From Phytophthora colocasiae (taxonomy: Eukaryota > Oomycota > Peronosporomycetes > Peronosporales > Peronosporaceae), in the NCBI GenBank assembly GCA_018806915.1, contig JAGKQI010000040.1, forward strand, positions 930,001 to 994,000: DNA of 64,000 bases, given 5' to 3'. Made by a program: the position numbers and the translations under genes. Under the pieces are notes generated by a model. That model saw only the letters and a list, made by a program, of their open reading frames with translations. It ran no database searches and was not told where the DNA came from. Within the stretch, counting starts at the first letter, position 1. Each line of letters opens with the position of its first letter. Below, piece after piece: positions 63,982-64,000 of the stretch.

Positions 63982-64000
63982 TGTGGTGAAGTGGATTCAA
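63982..64000 (+). repeat. Start of B2 3' LTR, cut by window edge
   Basis: TGTGGTGAAGTGGATTCAA matches the first 19 bases of the 5' LTR at 49437. The purine tract before it is weak (CCAGGGGCGAT). Confidence 0.9.

Larger units (their letters stand above)
49437..64000 (+). mobile_element. Family B Ty3/Gypsy element B2, apparently intact, runs off window
   Basis: A complete 5' LTR, primer site, gag, frameshift signal, pol, 60-bp repeats, antisense ORF and the first 19 bp of the 3' LTR. All three long ORFs are open. About 14.5 kb precede the 3' LTR, so the full element would be near 16 kb. Confidence 0.93.

Noticed and set aside
63881..64000. Antisense ORF start at the very window edge
   Set aside because: The frame is merely open to the edge; the Met at 63880 aligns with the first Met of the B1 copy, whose upstream sequence is LTR-proximal.

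Overview
This window is eukaryotic transposon-on-transposon sequence. I see no ordinary host gene that is intact, and no rRNA, tRNA or CRISPR array. An oomycete (Phytophthora or downy-mildew type) is the most likely source. The reasons are Ty3/Gypsy pol genes with chromodomains, one family carrying a second archaeal-type RNase H, PiggyBac-like genes with short GT-AG introns, and a Myb-like/DOT1-like gene fragment. This is inference from protein content; no species marker is present.

Three Ty3/Gypsy families are visible. Family A has about 410-bp LTRs, starting TGTAACGGGG and ending GCTGCA. Family B is a giant element of about 14.5 kb with LTRs of about 1.6 kb and extreme enrichment for GGATCC. 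Family C is a pol fragment related to B. Layout: 1-1255 is a reversed family A integrase piece; 1283-3171 is a C fragment between two inverted A LTRs; 2762-24851 is a reversed A copy (Arev), locally scrambled and split by a complete B element (B1, 8247-22806, with a 4-bp GCAA target duplication). From 23933 to about 47802 the DNA is a direct tandem duplication (period about 11.9 kb). Each unit reads: reversed A piece, two broken PiggyBac-like genes (P1, P2), a truncated Myb/DOT1-like gene, then a forward A element. 49032-49436 is unassigned. 49437-64000 is a second B element (B2) whose gag, pol and antisense ORF are all open; its 3' LTR runs off the window.

B2 is the only element here that looks coding-competent. 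Its 5' LTR is followed at once by a primer-binding-site candidate that overlaps the gag ATG. Gag ends at a TAG directly after the heptamer GTTAAAC, followed by a hairpin, which is a textbook -1 ribosomal frameshift layout into the 2203-codon pol (protease, reverse transcriptase, degenerate RNase H, archaeal-type RNase H, integrase, chromodomain). Downstream of pol a 1031-aa coiled-coil protein is encoded on the opposite strand, starting about 100 bp inside the 3' LTR and converging on pol.

Family A, which is not closely related to B, also has an ORF that starts just inside its 3' LTR, runs antisense, and overlaps the chromodomain end of pol. The recurring antisense gene next to the 3' LTR, the GGATCC saturation and the frameshift signal are the main points of novelty. 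All A, C, PiggyBac and DOT1-like genes and B1 carry stops, frameshifts or truncations.
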